Origin: Panicum virgatum
Taxonomy: Eukaryota; Streptophyta; Magnoliopsida; Poales; Poaceae
NCBI RefSeq assembly: GCF_016808335.1
Contig: NC_053148.1
Coordinates: forward strand, 12,150,063-12,214,062
DNA: 64,000 bases
Direction: 5' to 3'
In this document: positions 42,563 through 53,548 of the stretch, one piece after another
How positions within the stretch are numbered: position 1 is the stretch's first letter
Layout: each line of letters starts with the position of its first letter
The notes under the pieces: generated by a model
The model's database searches: none
Told to the model about the DNA's origin: nothing
The model's input: only the letters and a program-made list of their open reading frames with translations
Program-made: the position numbers and the translations under genes

Positions 42563-42734
42563 AGGGCGGCCTGGTGCAAGTGATAGTGCTTGCCGCCTGT
42601 GAACCGAGAGGTCACAGGTTCGAACGGTAACCTCTACACATTGCACGGTGTGTGGGAAAGACCTCTCGCTAATAACCTCCCCCACATCCCGCACAGTGCG
42701 GGAGCCTACGGTACTGGGTACGTCCTTTTTTTTT
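42563..42734 (+). mobile_element. T-tailed tRNA-derived SINE with 18-bp target duplication
   Basis: It has an A-box-like gcctggtgcaagtg, a B box ggttcgaac and a tail of nine T. It is flanked exactly by acaactttgcaagacaaa (42545-42562 and 42735-42752). A tail of T after 'gtactgggtacgtcc' is the form seen in grass p-SINE-like families; the exact family was not assigned. Confidence 0.88.
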
Positions 42735-43679
42735 ACAACTTTGCAAGACAAAGTTTTGCTTCTTAACAATTGATAACTTTCTTCAGAATATTTTTCACCA
42801 CAATTTTTCTATATACTTTTTGTTGGATTTTATTCCAATTTTACAGTATAATTTTCTCTTTTAAAGTTTTCTTTCCCAAACTTTCGAGTATAACTTTATA
42901 TTTTAAAGTTTCTACTCCAAAAAAATTTCTTCCAACCTTTTTTTTGTGTTTTGAGTTTTAAACAGAATCTCTAAAAAAATTCTATATAAACTTTGTTGGA
43001 TTTGTATTCCAAAAGTTTTGTATGTGAGTATTTTTTGCTATTTTCCCCCAAAATTTTAGGGGATTGGATTAGAGGTTGACCGCTTATGCTTAGGATTGTG
43101 CTATTTTAGAATGATGCACCCTTCAGCAATGTAAAAAAGGAAAGAAAATAGTAGTCGGAGATCGGCCTTACATGGCAGAACTTCCGGGTGACTGTAAATT
43201 AGCGAGGCCCGAACCAGAGAGCATTAAGCTCAATTTCAGTGGGAGTGTTATAAGAGTGTCATGGACATTAAATTTGCTAACTTGTACCAATAGTATGAGG
43301 AGAGATGAGAAGAGAGGAGAGATGAGTGTCACGAAATGTGAGAGGAGTGTCATCACCATGACACTCCACTGACACAGTTCTCAAGTTTACAGTTTTGGTA
43401 ACTGTGTCGAGGACACTCTCATTGAGACTGGCACTTATTGTAGATTTAGGTTATATGTACAAAGTCATTAAATATATCTTCTACCAGATGCCATGTAAGT
43501 GTTAGAAAACTAGGCAATTTTCGATATATTTTAATTCCAAATATTACTAGCAATTTTATTGCATAAAAGAGTGATAATGTGTGAACAAAATATGTGCTTG
43601 TGTTCATGTTATTCTCACTAATAAGCATCAACAAAATATTAAACCAGAATAGGTTTAGAATGTACCCTAAGGCGGGTGT

Positions 43680-44444
43680 CTATTCGACTTGCCTTACCTG
43701 ATGTAGCCGAACGACGTCGATGCAGGAAGAGGTTCGCAGTGCAGGCCTTGCCTGATGTAGCCGAACGACGTCGATGCAGGAAGAGATTTGCAGTGCAGTC
43801 CCACGAACGGTCACCAAGAAGTAGACGAAGTAGTCATTCACGCCGGGATGTAGACGAAGTAGTCGTTCAGGGAGCGAGCAGTCGCGTCAAGACACTCTCA
43901 AAAACCTAATTGCCCACGCCCCGTGCAGGACCTTCAGCGAGCGGAGGTTCCGGAGGCCTGCTCTCGCTAGAGCTGTGCGCGCAACGCTAGCGATGGGAAT
44001 GGTGGAGGTGCCTCAGATTCAACGAACCTGGACGTCATAATGGGCTTTGATGAGCAGCAATTACTGATGCAATTGAGTCACAGAAATCTCATTAACCGTA
44101 AAGGTTTTATTCTATGTCATCATTCACCTGTTAATGCCAACGTACATTCTCTCATCTCAGCACATCACGTCGCATCACGCACACGCACCGCCCGTCCGCG
44201 CCACGGCCACGGCCTCGGCCACGGCCTCGGCCCAGCTCGGCGAGGCGAGCGCGTGTGTGGTTCACCGACCTCCTCTTACCGGCTTTACAAGTGGTGTACA
44301 CGAGGTCCACCCTTTAGGTCGGTTGAGATCCTCCTCAAATCCCGGTACGGAATTAAGTAATTGATTCCCTAACATTTAATGGTGGGTTTTAAATTCTTTT
44401 ATTGCATTGATTAGAATAAATGGGCCAAGCCCATAATTCCAACA
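43680..44444 (-). mobile_element. LTR-like fragment, possibly Copia (minus orientation)
   Basis: On the minus strand, 44,444 starts TGTTGGAATTATGGGC, a typical grass Copia LTR beginning. The sequence leftward to about 43,680 looks like LTR body. The other end and a target duplication were not found, so it could be a truncated or solo LTR. Confidence 0.4.
43691..43798 (+). repeat. 54-bp tandem duplication
   Basis: The units 43691-43744 and 43745-43798 differ at four or so bases and share 'tgatgtagccgaacgacg'. They lie inside the LTR-like fragment. Confidence 0.9.
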
Positions 44445-44460
44445 GTAAGTACGTGTTGGG

Positions 44461-44590
44461 AGAGAGCAAAGATATGTCTTCGTGAAGTGAGCGTAAGATA
44501 CGATATGATAACCACAACGTACCATAGAGAGCAAAGATATATCCTCACGAAGTGAGCGTAAGATACGATATGATAACAACAACTTACCAT
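44461..44590 (+). repeat. 65-bp tandem duplication
   Basis: The units 44461-44525 and 44526-44590 begin agagagcaaagatat and end taccat, with about six differences. Confidence 0.9.
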
Positions 44591-46249
44591 ATTTTGTACA
44601 ACTTTTGTCGTAAAATATAGGAATTTTTAGATTTGATCAAAGTTAAATATTTTCATCTTTAACCCCAACAATATTTTTAAAAATAATTACTTTTAAATAG
44701 ACATTATTATATATATTATGATACCTGGTTTCATTGTGAATAATCTAATATTTATTTTTGTATTGTCAATTTTTATAATTCTTTTACCTTCTATAGTCAA
44801 GCTTAAAAGGTTTGACTTGGGATATACGTAAAACTAGCTATATTCTAGACAGAACGAGCTGATGGCAATATAACCATTATATACATCATCTATTTATCTA
44901 TATGTAATCATTGATTACTATTGTACTACTCCATTATCCTTTGAGTCATATGTCATCTTAGTACAATGACTAAGAAGGACCTTACTTATCATCTCATTAA
45001 TCACAACCCCTACGTTTCGATGTTATCATCTACATACACCAATCTTTTTTCTAGAAAAATTACTTAAATAGGAATATAATACAGAATAATTTAATTTTGC
45101 AAACAGAATCATCAAAATAGAACAGAGGAAGTATATTTTTTTAATCTTATGTGACATGGTAAAATTTACAATTGCCATACTTTTCTTTAGAGGAACATGC
45201 AAGAAAAGTGTTATTTAACATGATGCCAGATTTTTCGATGGGCATTCAAAGCATCCCTAGCACGCAGGTCGGATCTTCGAAGCTTGAAACATCAAGCCAG
45301 CACCAAATATTTATGTTGCGGTTATATGTACAACCTCTCACCTTTTAAAGTGAGTCCTACCAAATATTTAAATCAAATATGAAGTAAAATAGGAGGTTAG
45401 GTGTAGAAGTTGATTTACTTTGGAAAAGAAATTTTGGCATATGACAAATATATGGCGGCGATTTTACATTGACATGTCTTCACCTCAGTTGAGCATTAGA
45501 AAATTATTTGCCTTTAACGGACACGGCTTTTATGGATAATATTATAGATACTATGTCCACAATTACTATTTAACTCCCAACTAATTAAGACATCAGGGGC
45601 ACGAGGAAAAGGAACATTAACATCACACAAAAGCTCAAACAAAACTCTCTGTGGTCAAAACTCGCCCGCCACCAGAAACAGTGACCTGTGGTCAAAACTC
45701 TGGGGAGCTCGCCTGCCACGAAGACGCCCAGGCCCAGCCTACATCGGGAAAGATTCAAAACCGACGCATTCCATCATCCCACTTCACAAATATTACCGGT
45801 CATTTTTCACCTTCATCAGTCCCATGCCAAACCGGCAAACCGCAACATTCATTTCCACTTCTCGACAAGAATTACCAGTCACTTCTTCTATTACAAAACA
45901 CATAACGTGACCGAGCTTGACGCAAACGAAAAAGAATGTCTTCACATGTACTATGCAGCAACTCACTTTTGGTATTACTACGTCTACACATTACACAAAA
46001 GCAAACATCCAATTTTCTTGACTCCTGCACACTCCTTTTAGGGTTTTTACCAGGACCCCCCCGAGAAATCTCCTTCCACCACACTCCTTTTACACGATAG
46101 CAAGCATCAAATTCTCAAGCAGATGTGGCTAGTGGTAATGACATATCTAGGCTTAGGCTGTGAAGAATAGATTCAAGAATCAATTGTCAAAATGAACTTG
46201 TGATCCCTGTGGACATGACACTGGTATACACATTTCTACTGCATCAACG

Positions 46250-48961
46250 TCACAATATTGTACATCCGCATCTGTTCTGCTTCGGAGAGTTTGACTGTTG
46301 CTTCTCTGAAAAAGGGAGAGAGAATATGTTAAGTAATTTTTAAAGCAGAACCACTTCAAAACATATGGCATGGAATCTATACACAGTAATGCACATAGAC
46401 AGTGTATGCATGCATGCATCCATGTATGTATGTCTCCTCCAACAGTACAACATGCATGCCAATGAGGTTGCCCTTGTGAGTACAGAAGGAATAGAGACAA
46501 ATTAACTAGGTAAGCACAGGGTAAAACAAATAAGCCAGCACAGCAAATCTAATACAAGATTGATTGACAGATACAGCAATCGTGTAACATGCACTCATAC
46601 ACTGGACAAAAAGAATAACAGAGCGGGCTCTAGAAACTCATGGGGCTCTAGAACTCATGGTAGCATGTAGCATCGTGAGCAATAGAGAAGACTGGTCAAG
46701 ATATGCAGTTCAGTTAGACTCGTGTTATGATCAACCCAGCACGACACCAGCTCAGCTTTGACTATAGTTTTGACTATGCAAGTTTCTGACCAGGAGCCTG
46801 TTCTGATCAACAAAAGCAGTACATACAAAAATCCTGCTATAAAATTTCATATCACTGCCGCAGACCAGCGCCACAACTGCAATAGAGGACATTCTTATAC
46901 TGCACAATGAAACATGCTCTCATTCCCGTTAGAGAATGTGGCAAGAAAGTGCAAGGAACTAGATTCAATCCAATGCTTAAGGCGCAGGTTGCATAAAGAC
47001 TTAAAGGCCTTACAGGCTGTATATTTGACTAAAGAACCAACTGAAGTGTAGAGAGCGGAGACAATGTCATGACCTACAAATTAATAATTGTGAACAGCAC
47101 TGATGAAAGTGCACATCTAAAAGCCAAAATAAACACTGCACTCATGCTACTATAGGGGTGAGATTGCAAAACAATAACACATTAACACAGCAGGTGCATC
47201 TAACAAATTATTTCTAAAGGATGACAATAAACATTTCAATTCCATTAATAAAATAATTTTTTAAGCCTATAGAGCAATCAGGTGAGATTACCAAATAAAT
47301 TAACACAATAAATTGAGCAAACAAGAGGAAACAAAGAATTACCACTTTTGTTTGATTGGGGAGGCCGCACAACAACATGCATTGTAATCACACTGCCAGG
47401 AACTTCTCCAACTGGGACTCGTGACTCGGCAAGAGTTTTGCTATTCTCCAGTATCCTTCCAGCATTGATGAGCTTCACATCATTGACAGTTTTTGGAACT
47501 ATTTCTTTATCTGTTAACAAACATGAAAGTAGCACTATCAACAGAGACACAAGACATACTTCACAAAGGTTCTAGAGGACTGAAATATGCCTAAGCTATG
47601 TAAAGCAACAATATTTAAAAATACTAATGACAGACAATACAAGATGATGAAAAGAAGGGTGATTCCCATTTCCAGGCAGCTTATCAGTCATCAGAAGGAA
47701 AAAACCACTGAAGTATGGTTACTTGTTAGTTTAACTCGCATCATCCACAAAGCATGCCATGATGCCTGGTTCAAAAGAGAAATGGTTCTTTCCTTACTAC
47801 TGTGAACCTTTAATCTGGCATGAGTCATCACTCTAAGCAAATAAGGTCTGGAGCTTCTTGCCACCTCTGAATTTCTTTCCCAGTTGCAATAGTTTAGAAT
47901 GTGTCAGCAAACATAACAGTTGCACGGAATCAATGTAATGTTTATTTGTGGAATTGCCAAAGAGATATACCAGAAAATGCTGGCACTGCATGTAAATATG
48001 TCTTTTGTACTGCTAGTACTTTCATGTGACCACAAGTTGAATGTGGTCCCGTTCCATGCAGGTACTCAGTGCACTTCACATTTACAGCTACAGGCTTAAT
48101 CCAGACATATCTGTTTGCATAACAAAAAATCATTCTGATGACTAGCTTCAATGAATGGGACCCTTGGTTACTCAGAACTCAGAGAGAATCACCAAAAAAT
48201 TGAAGATCATCTATAGGCACGCAAGATAAGAATGCAGGCAGTCTCATTGAGCCACAAAATCTCTGGAAATGGTCCTCCCACCACATGTTTGCAGAGACCC
48301 TCAGCATGCTCTTAAAGGTACAGAGATCCCATTTCTAAAAATGCACTCAGAGCTCTAGCAGGTAGCAAAATCCAACTAGGACATAGCACCAGAAACAAAA
48401 GTCATGCCCATCCCTTTACACAGGAAGGTAATAGTAGTAGTAGTATTTGCTAATACAGGTAAGGAGGATTTAAGAGACCGTCACTTGGACAAGGGTCTGA
48501 ACAACCAACTACCGCACTAACAGAACAAGCAGCGCCCTAGCTGAATCCATCCTACAACAATCACGTAATCCACGCAGCAACATGATCAATCAATTTGGGG
48601 TTCGCAAGTACACCGCAGCACGAAACGGTATAACTCCTAATCCCCCAACACAACAGCCTGCGCGACATCGGGGGTTTTCTAGTTTCCGGATCAGCCAAGG
48701 CAGGGCAGCCGAACAAGCAACCTCCCGAAACAGGAGGCATCAACAAAGCAGAGCAGCACATATATATATAAGCAACGCCAAGAGCAAGCGCCAAGCGCGG
48801 AGAGGGACAAGAGAGAGGGTCTCCTCACCCTGCGGCCACCGGGCGAGGACGAACTCCTTGAGCGCGGCGACGGTGGTGCTGGGGTCGTACTTGCTAGGCC
48901 CGATGTCGGTGCCGTCGAAGAGCCGGAACTTCACCTCGATCGGCTCCTTCCCGCCGGCCAT
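46250..48961 (-). CDS. MUB: Membrane-anchored ubiquitin-fold protein (MUB), 118 aa
   Basis: Three exons on the minus strand: 48829-48961 (ATG), 47343-47510 and 46250-46305 (stop TGA), with GT-AG introns and matching phases (357 nt). Exon 1 encodes MAGGKEPIEVKFRLFDGTDIGP ... ALKEFVLARWPQ, the start of the ubiquitin-like beta-grasp fold. Exon 2 encodes DKEIVPKTVNDVKLINAGRILENSKTL ... GSVITMHVVVRPP. Exon 3 ends KQNRCGCTIL, a CaaX box for prenylation with a neighbouring cysteine for possible palmitoylation. MUB proteins are anchored to the plasma membrane by this tail and recruit group VI E2 ubiquitin-conjugating enzymes (family knowledge). Length is normal for the family (about 117-120). It lies alone in the spacer between the inverted NAC copies. 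A minus-strand ATAAATA near 49,290 could be its TATA box. Confidence 0.95.
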
Positions 48962-48999
48962 CTCCCCGGGCCGGATCGCGGGAGCCGCCCAACCAACCC

Positions 49000-50596
49000 C
49001 CACCAACTCCCTCCTCCACCAAAGATCCCCCCAGCAGTCTGCAGGAACAACCGCCGCGGCAGGGGCAGGGAATCGGCAGGGGAAATCAGGGTTAGGGAGG
49101 AAAAGGCTGCCGGAAATCCGCGCAGGAAGGGCAAGCACCGATGCGGATCCCGCGGAGGATCCGATCTTCCGCGCGAGGATTGCTTCGTGGGGGGCAAAGC
49201 GAGGAGGAGACGGGGGTCTCGAGGCGGAAGGAGAGAAGAGGGGAGTGGGATTCGTCGGCGGTTTGGCAGATACACCCTCCGTGATCTCGGTATTTATGAC
49301 TACCCTGCAGGGATTGATTCCAGTATAGGAAGCTGCCGTCCGAGTCCGACTGTCTGTCTCCGACTGACTGCGCGAGTTCAGACGTGGCGCACAAGTTTCT
49401 GTTCGAGAGTTTGGAAGCTAAATTTGAATGTTAAATTTTAAAATAATCTTATGTAAAGTAAAAACAGCTTATGAATGTTTACCGATCATTATTAACTCGT
49501 CAAGTCTGCCACTCCAGCTGCTGCTACTTACCATGTTAAGTCTGCAGGGTTCCTGAATGCAGACTGAACAAAAACCAGGTTCTATGAAGTTCCTTGCGAG
49601 GGTTCGTGGTTCAAGCTGAACGCACGACGGCACGAGGTTCTGTCAAAGCTACCTGCGAGGATTGGGGAGCATGAGGTGTCACGGCCCACGGGCCGACTGG
49701 GCCGCGCGATTACTGTAGCACACGGCTAATGTATCACGCGGCACAATATTTCTTTAGTCCCAGACTGGAAACGGAAAGGGAGTTGGACTGACTTAAATAG
49801 CCGGTCCCTGGAAAATTAATAACTCCGGTTCGAACTTTTTGCGCGAAGCGAGGACGAAAGCGCAAGAGAGTTATTTAGCAGGTGTGGTCTACTCAACGTC
49901 TAGAGTAGATTTTAGCCGTTATCCTAGGCCGGGTCGTTACATGAGTTTCGTTTGATTTCATTCTGGGCTGGCTACGTTACCATGGTCAGAGTTCTGAATC
50001 AGTTGCGTAGCAGCAGAGTTCTAATACGGTTTGCCGAAGGCCGAGCAGTCGAGCACAAATTCTTGTCGCCGGCAACAAGCCGTGTGTAGGTTGCTCTGCT
50101 TACACCTACGGTGTCAGTGCACACTACTCTGTTTGCCAGCAGCACACACTGCACACTGCCGCCCTACCGGGGGAATTCATCCTTGTCGATCTTTGTAGCA
50201 CTCTCTTCCACTATTGGTCTTACCCAGTCCATACTACTGGCCCAGATTTCTTATACGACGTGCGTGTGCTGCTTCCTGTAGCAGCGCACGGCCCGTCGCC
50301 GTCGCCGCCGCCGCAACCTACGGTTTGGGGGAGGGAGAGGCCTGGGAGGGTGGAAGGTGGGCGGAACCCGCCCTGATAACCGGTGGGTGGTGGCTGGCGG
50401 CGGGGGCGAGGAGAAGACGGCTGGACGGCTCGGTTAGGGAGGGCGGTGCGTGGAAGGTCGCCGGAGCCGGAGGAGACGGTCGATGGCGGGGGCGACGGGA
50501 GGAAGGATGAAGGAGGAAGGAGAAAGGAGAAAGGAGGTACCTGTTCGCTGCTACCGTTCGCCGGGAACGAGCGCTGTCCAGTGTCCCCCCTAGTAG
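49000..50596. other. Upstream region of MUB and spacer
   Basis: The 5' leader of MUB probably extends to about 49,200. Beyond it is a 265-bp solo-LTR-like element and, at 50,270-50,560, a purine-rich GC island with frames on both strands but no recognisable protein. Confidence 0.4.
49676..49940. mobile_element. Solo-LTR-like or TRIM element (265 bp)
   Basis: The 5-bp repeat atgag (49671-49675 and 49941-49945) flanks a segment that starts gTGTCACGGCCC and ends GGGTCGTTAC(A). TGTCAC/GTTACA ends and a 5-bp duplication fit an LTR-type element. The exact boundary by one base is ambiguous and no internal domain is present. Confidence 0.5.
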
Positions 50597-50914
50597 CCTA
50601 GGAGGTTGGCGCACCAATTGATTATGTTTTGATTAATGTTTCTGTGCGCTCTCCTTTTAGTATGGTTCAAGTGCTAAGTACCATGCACCAGTTGCCTGAT
50701 GTTATTTGCTGATTTAATTTGGCTTCATTCCCGTCTGAACTTTGGGCCAGTGCAGAGTTCCCCTCCTAGTTAATTGCAGGTCAGTGTCAAAGCATTCATA
50801 ACTCTTCAGACTAGCCAAGTATCACTTTTTGCATTGCAATAACTAACAAGTACATCATCAGTGTCAAATTCTTGTTGACATGGTAGTTTGGAATGCTGAA
50901 GGCAGCATCGTGTT

Positions 50915-50957
50915 GAATGTAGTAACTTTATCTTTCAAGAAGAATGTAGTAACTTTA
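50915..50957 (+). repeat. 11-bp micro-insertion with 16-bp target duplication; empty site in other arm
   Basis: gaatgtagtaacttta is repeated exactly at 50915-50930 and 50942-50957 around tctttcaagaa. The left arm has the same locus with a single copy of the 16-mer (41418-41433, complement) and no insert, so the insertion arose after the inverted duplication. Confidence 0.8.
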
Positions 50958-51367
50958 TGGATTTTGTTCAGATTCTGAAGAATCAGTTGTAATGTTGAAC
51001 TAGGAGTACATGTATGAGTTGAAAACTGATTTGTTAACAATCTTGTTTAATTAAAATGGGACAAAGCATTGGCTGCTTTACAAGTGAAAACTGTTAGTCG
51101 ATAAACTAAATGTATACTTGTTTTACAATACTCTGAATTATATGATAACTATTCCAAATATATGTTCTCGGAGAGAGAGAAGATCCTGTATTTATGAGTG
51201 ACGATCCAGGTAGTAATTCATACTAGTTGTGGCCAGTAGGAAGGAAAATGTTTCCATATTTTGAAGCCAATCCGACTCCTCCGAACAGGAAAAGAACAGC
51301 TGTCGCCTGTCCGATCGGACTGGCCCGGTGGCCCGCCCCAGATCCTCGCGGCTTCCCTGACGGCCCC

Positions 51368-51375
51368 AATAAATA
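51368..51375 (+). promoter_or_regulatory. Probable TATA box of the right NAC gene
   Basis: aataaata in a GC-rich setting, 75 bases before the ATG. The left copy has the same sequence (complement near 41,005). The palindrome tccgatcgga lies about 60 bases upstream in both promoters. Confidence 0.5.
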
Positions 51376-51449
51376 TGGGCGCGCCTGTTCTTCTTCTCCC
51401 TCTCCCCCAAATCCTCGCGCTTAAGCCCTAACCCACCTGAGCGCGGCGC

Positions 51450-52991
51450 ATGGCGATGGAGGCGGCTCTGCGCATGGGCGAGCTCCCGGCATGCTTCGTG
51501 TTCGCTCCCGAGGATGAGGTGGCGGTGGAGTACTACCTCCTCCCCCGCCTCCTGGGCTGGCAGCCTCAGATCGACGGGCTCATCCTTGAGGATGACCCGC
51601 TGAGCGCGCCACCGTGGGAGCTCCTCGAGCGGAACGGGCGCAAGGAGGAAGCATTCTTCCTCGCGGAGGGGCAGGCGCGGTGCGGGAAGGGGACGCGGCA
51701 GAAGCGCACCTGCGCGGGAGGCGGCTGGTGGGAGGGGCAGAAGACGTGCGCGGAAGGCAAAGGGCTGCGCGTCCCCGGCGGCGGCGGCGGCACGGAGGCC
51801 GCGTGGCGCAAGAAGGCCCTCAACTTCCACGGCGGCGGCGGCGGCGAGAAGGGAAGCACGGGATGGGTGATGCATGAGTACGCGGTCACCGCCCCGGAGG
51901 ATCTTGCCCGCTCGCCCCTGAGGCTGTACCACATCCGACGCAGCAGCTACGGGAGGAAGCAGAGCGGCGCCATGGAGGTGCCGCGCGCGCTCGGCCTCCC
52001 GCCGGGCTTCCTCTTTGCCCCCGAGGACGGCGATGTCGTCGATCAGTACCTCCTCCGCCGCATCCTGGGCCAGCCACTCCCGCTGGATGGCCTCATCCTC
52101 GACGACGACCCGCTGAGCGCGCCGCCGTGGGAGCTCCTCGAGCGCAACGGATGCAAAGACGACGCGTTCTTCTTCGCTCTGGGGCAGGCAAGGAGCGGCA
52201 AGGGTTCGCGGCAGAAGCGGACATGCGCAGGCGGCGGGTTCTGGAACGGCGAGAGGACTTGCGTCGATGGCGAGAAGCTGCGGGTCCCTGGCCCCGGCGG
52301 CGCCGGCGTGGAAGTGGCGTGGCGCAAGAAAGCTCTGAGCTTCCAAGAAGGCGGCGAGAAGGGCAGCACGGGGTGGGTGATGCACGAGTACGCGATCACC
52401 GCCCCGGACCACCTGGCGGCATCGCAGATGAGGCTTTACCGCATCCGGTTCAGCGGCCACGGCAAGAAGCGAAAGAGGGGAGAAGCGGATTCCTTGGCCG
52501 ACGAAGCAGCTCCAGCCGCGGCCCGGCGGCGTGTGGCAGATGATCCTCTGCTCGACATATCAACTTCGCAACCAAGCTGTTCTTCTTCCACGGTGATGGT
52601 GGATCACGCCTATGGCAATTGCCCCACTGATGCAGGCCAGCTCGCAGCGCCGGTGTCAATTTCGGCGAACCAGGACCTCAATCCCGGCGGCATCACCGTG
52701 GATACTTCCTTGGATTTGAGCTTTCTCGACGACTTCGACATCGATGAGTTCATGCGGTCCCTCGGCGACTTGCCCTCAACCGACCCGTGCTTCTTGTCAG
52801 CAGTGACGGATACGGGAGCATATCTTGATGCTGATGCTGTGGGATCAAGCTTCTTCGGCCCGACTGGATCACCGTACAATGGCGTCGGCGCCGATCAGGT
52901 GGGAATGGCATCATCTACTCTGCATCGTGGCTGCATGGAGCCTGCAGATTCCTTCATCGCTGGGCTCAACCAATCCTATGCAGCATGTTAG
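51450..52991 (+). CDS. Double-NAC-domain transcription factor, right copy (513 aa)
   Basis: An intact single-exon frame of the same length and domain layout as the left copy, about 96% identical: NAC 1 about 10-165, NAC 2 about 178-335, a basic KKRKRG segment, and a C-terminal acidic region (DLSFLDDFDIDEFM). More than half of the 18 or so differences fall in the last 110 residues, while the two NAC domains are nearly unchanged, which suggests constraint on DNA binding (inference). The start matches the left copy; a second in-frame ATG two codons later is possible. Both copies being open and collinear indicates recent duplication with both possibly functional. Confidence 0.92.
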   Translation: MAMEAALRMGELPACFVFAPEDEVAVEYYLLPRLLGWQPQIDGLILEDDPLSAPPWELLERNGRKEEAFFLAEGQARCGKGTRQKRTCAGGGWWEGQKTCAEGKGLRVPGGGGGTEAAWRKKALNFHGGGGGEKGSTGWVMHEYAVTAPEDLARSPLRLYHIRRSSYGRKQSGAMEVPRALGLPPGFLFAPEDGDVVDQYLLRRILGQPLPLDGLILDDDPLSAPPWELLERNGCKDDAFFFALGQARSGKGSRQKRTCAGGGFWNGERTCVDGEKLRVPGPGGAGVEVAWRKKALSFQEGGEKGSTGWVMHEYAITAPDHLAASQMRLYRIRFSGHGKKRKRGEADSLADEAAPAAARRRVADDPLLDISTSQPSCSSSTVMVDHAYGNCPTDAGQLAAPVSISANQDLNPGGITVDTSLDLSFLDDFDIDEFMRSLGDLPSTDPCFLSAVTDTGAYLDADAVGSSFFGPTGSPYNGVGADQVGMASSTLHRGCMEPADSFIAGLNQSYAAC

Positions 52992-53548
52992 CTATGTTGA
53001 TCAAGTGCAGAGAAGCCTGAACTTGTTGCGACAGCTGAAGCCTATTGATTTCCTGCAAACTTCTTAGGTCTAAGCTTAATTTTGACACTATGCCCAACCA
53101 ATCCAATGCAGCCTATTAGCTCTGGTGATCAAGTACAGAGAAGCCTGTACTTGTTCGGACAACTGGTGTTTGTTGATTCCCTGCAAACTTCTTAGGGTCT
53201 TAGCTTAATTTTGACACCTGTCGTTGGAGGCTTGTACCACGAAGAAGAGATAGTTAACATATCCCTGTTGTGTTTATCTATTGTTTCGTAAGCGGGTAAT
53301 CTTCAGAATTTTGACACCTGCTCCGGAGGCTTCTACCACGAAGAAGAGATAGTTAGCATACCCCTGTCATGTTTATCTATTGTTTTATAAGGTGGTAATC
53401 TTCAGAATTTACTTCTGTGACTAGTTGGTTACTGATTTTCTTCTCCCTTCTGATTCTATCTATATGCAACTTCATGTGATGTGTATGAGATTGATGGAAC
53501 CGATGACCATGCAGAAAATTCAGGAATTCATCGCACCTTGCGACAAGC

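Larger units (their letters stand above)
41896..46249. other. Spacer without a recognised gene
   Basis: AT-rich overall, holding the SINE, LTR-like fragment and tandem repeats listed separately. A GC-rich island at 42,080-42,420 has open frames on both strands but no family features. The last 500 bases or so before 46,250 are probably the 3' untranslated region of the MUB gene, which reads leftward. Confidence 0.4.
50597..53548. repeat. Right arm of the NAC inverted duplication
   Basis: Reverse complement of 38917-41760. It differs by an 11-bp micro-insertion with target duplication at 50,915-50,957 and by an extra tandem copy of about 115 bp near 53,215-53,410 ('gcttgtaccacgaagaagag' twice). 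Confidence 0.92.
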
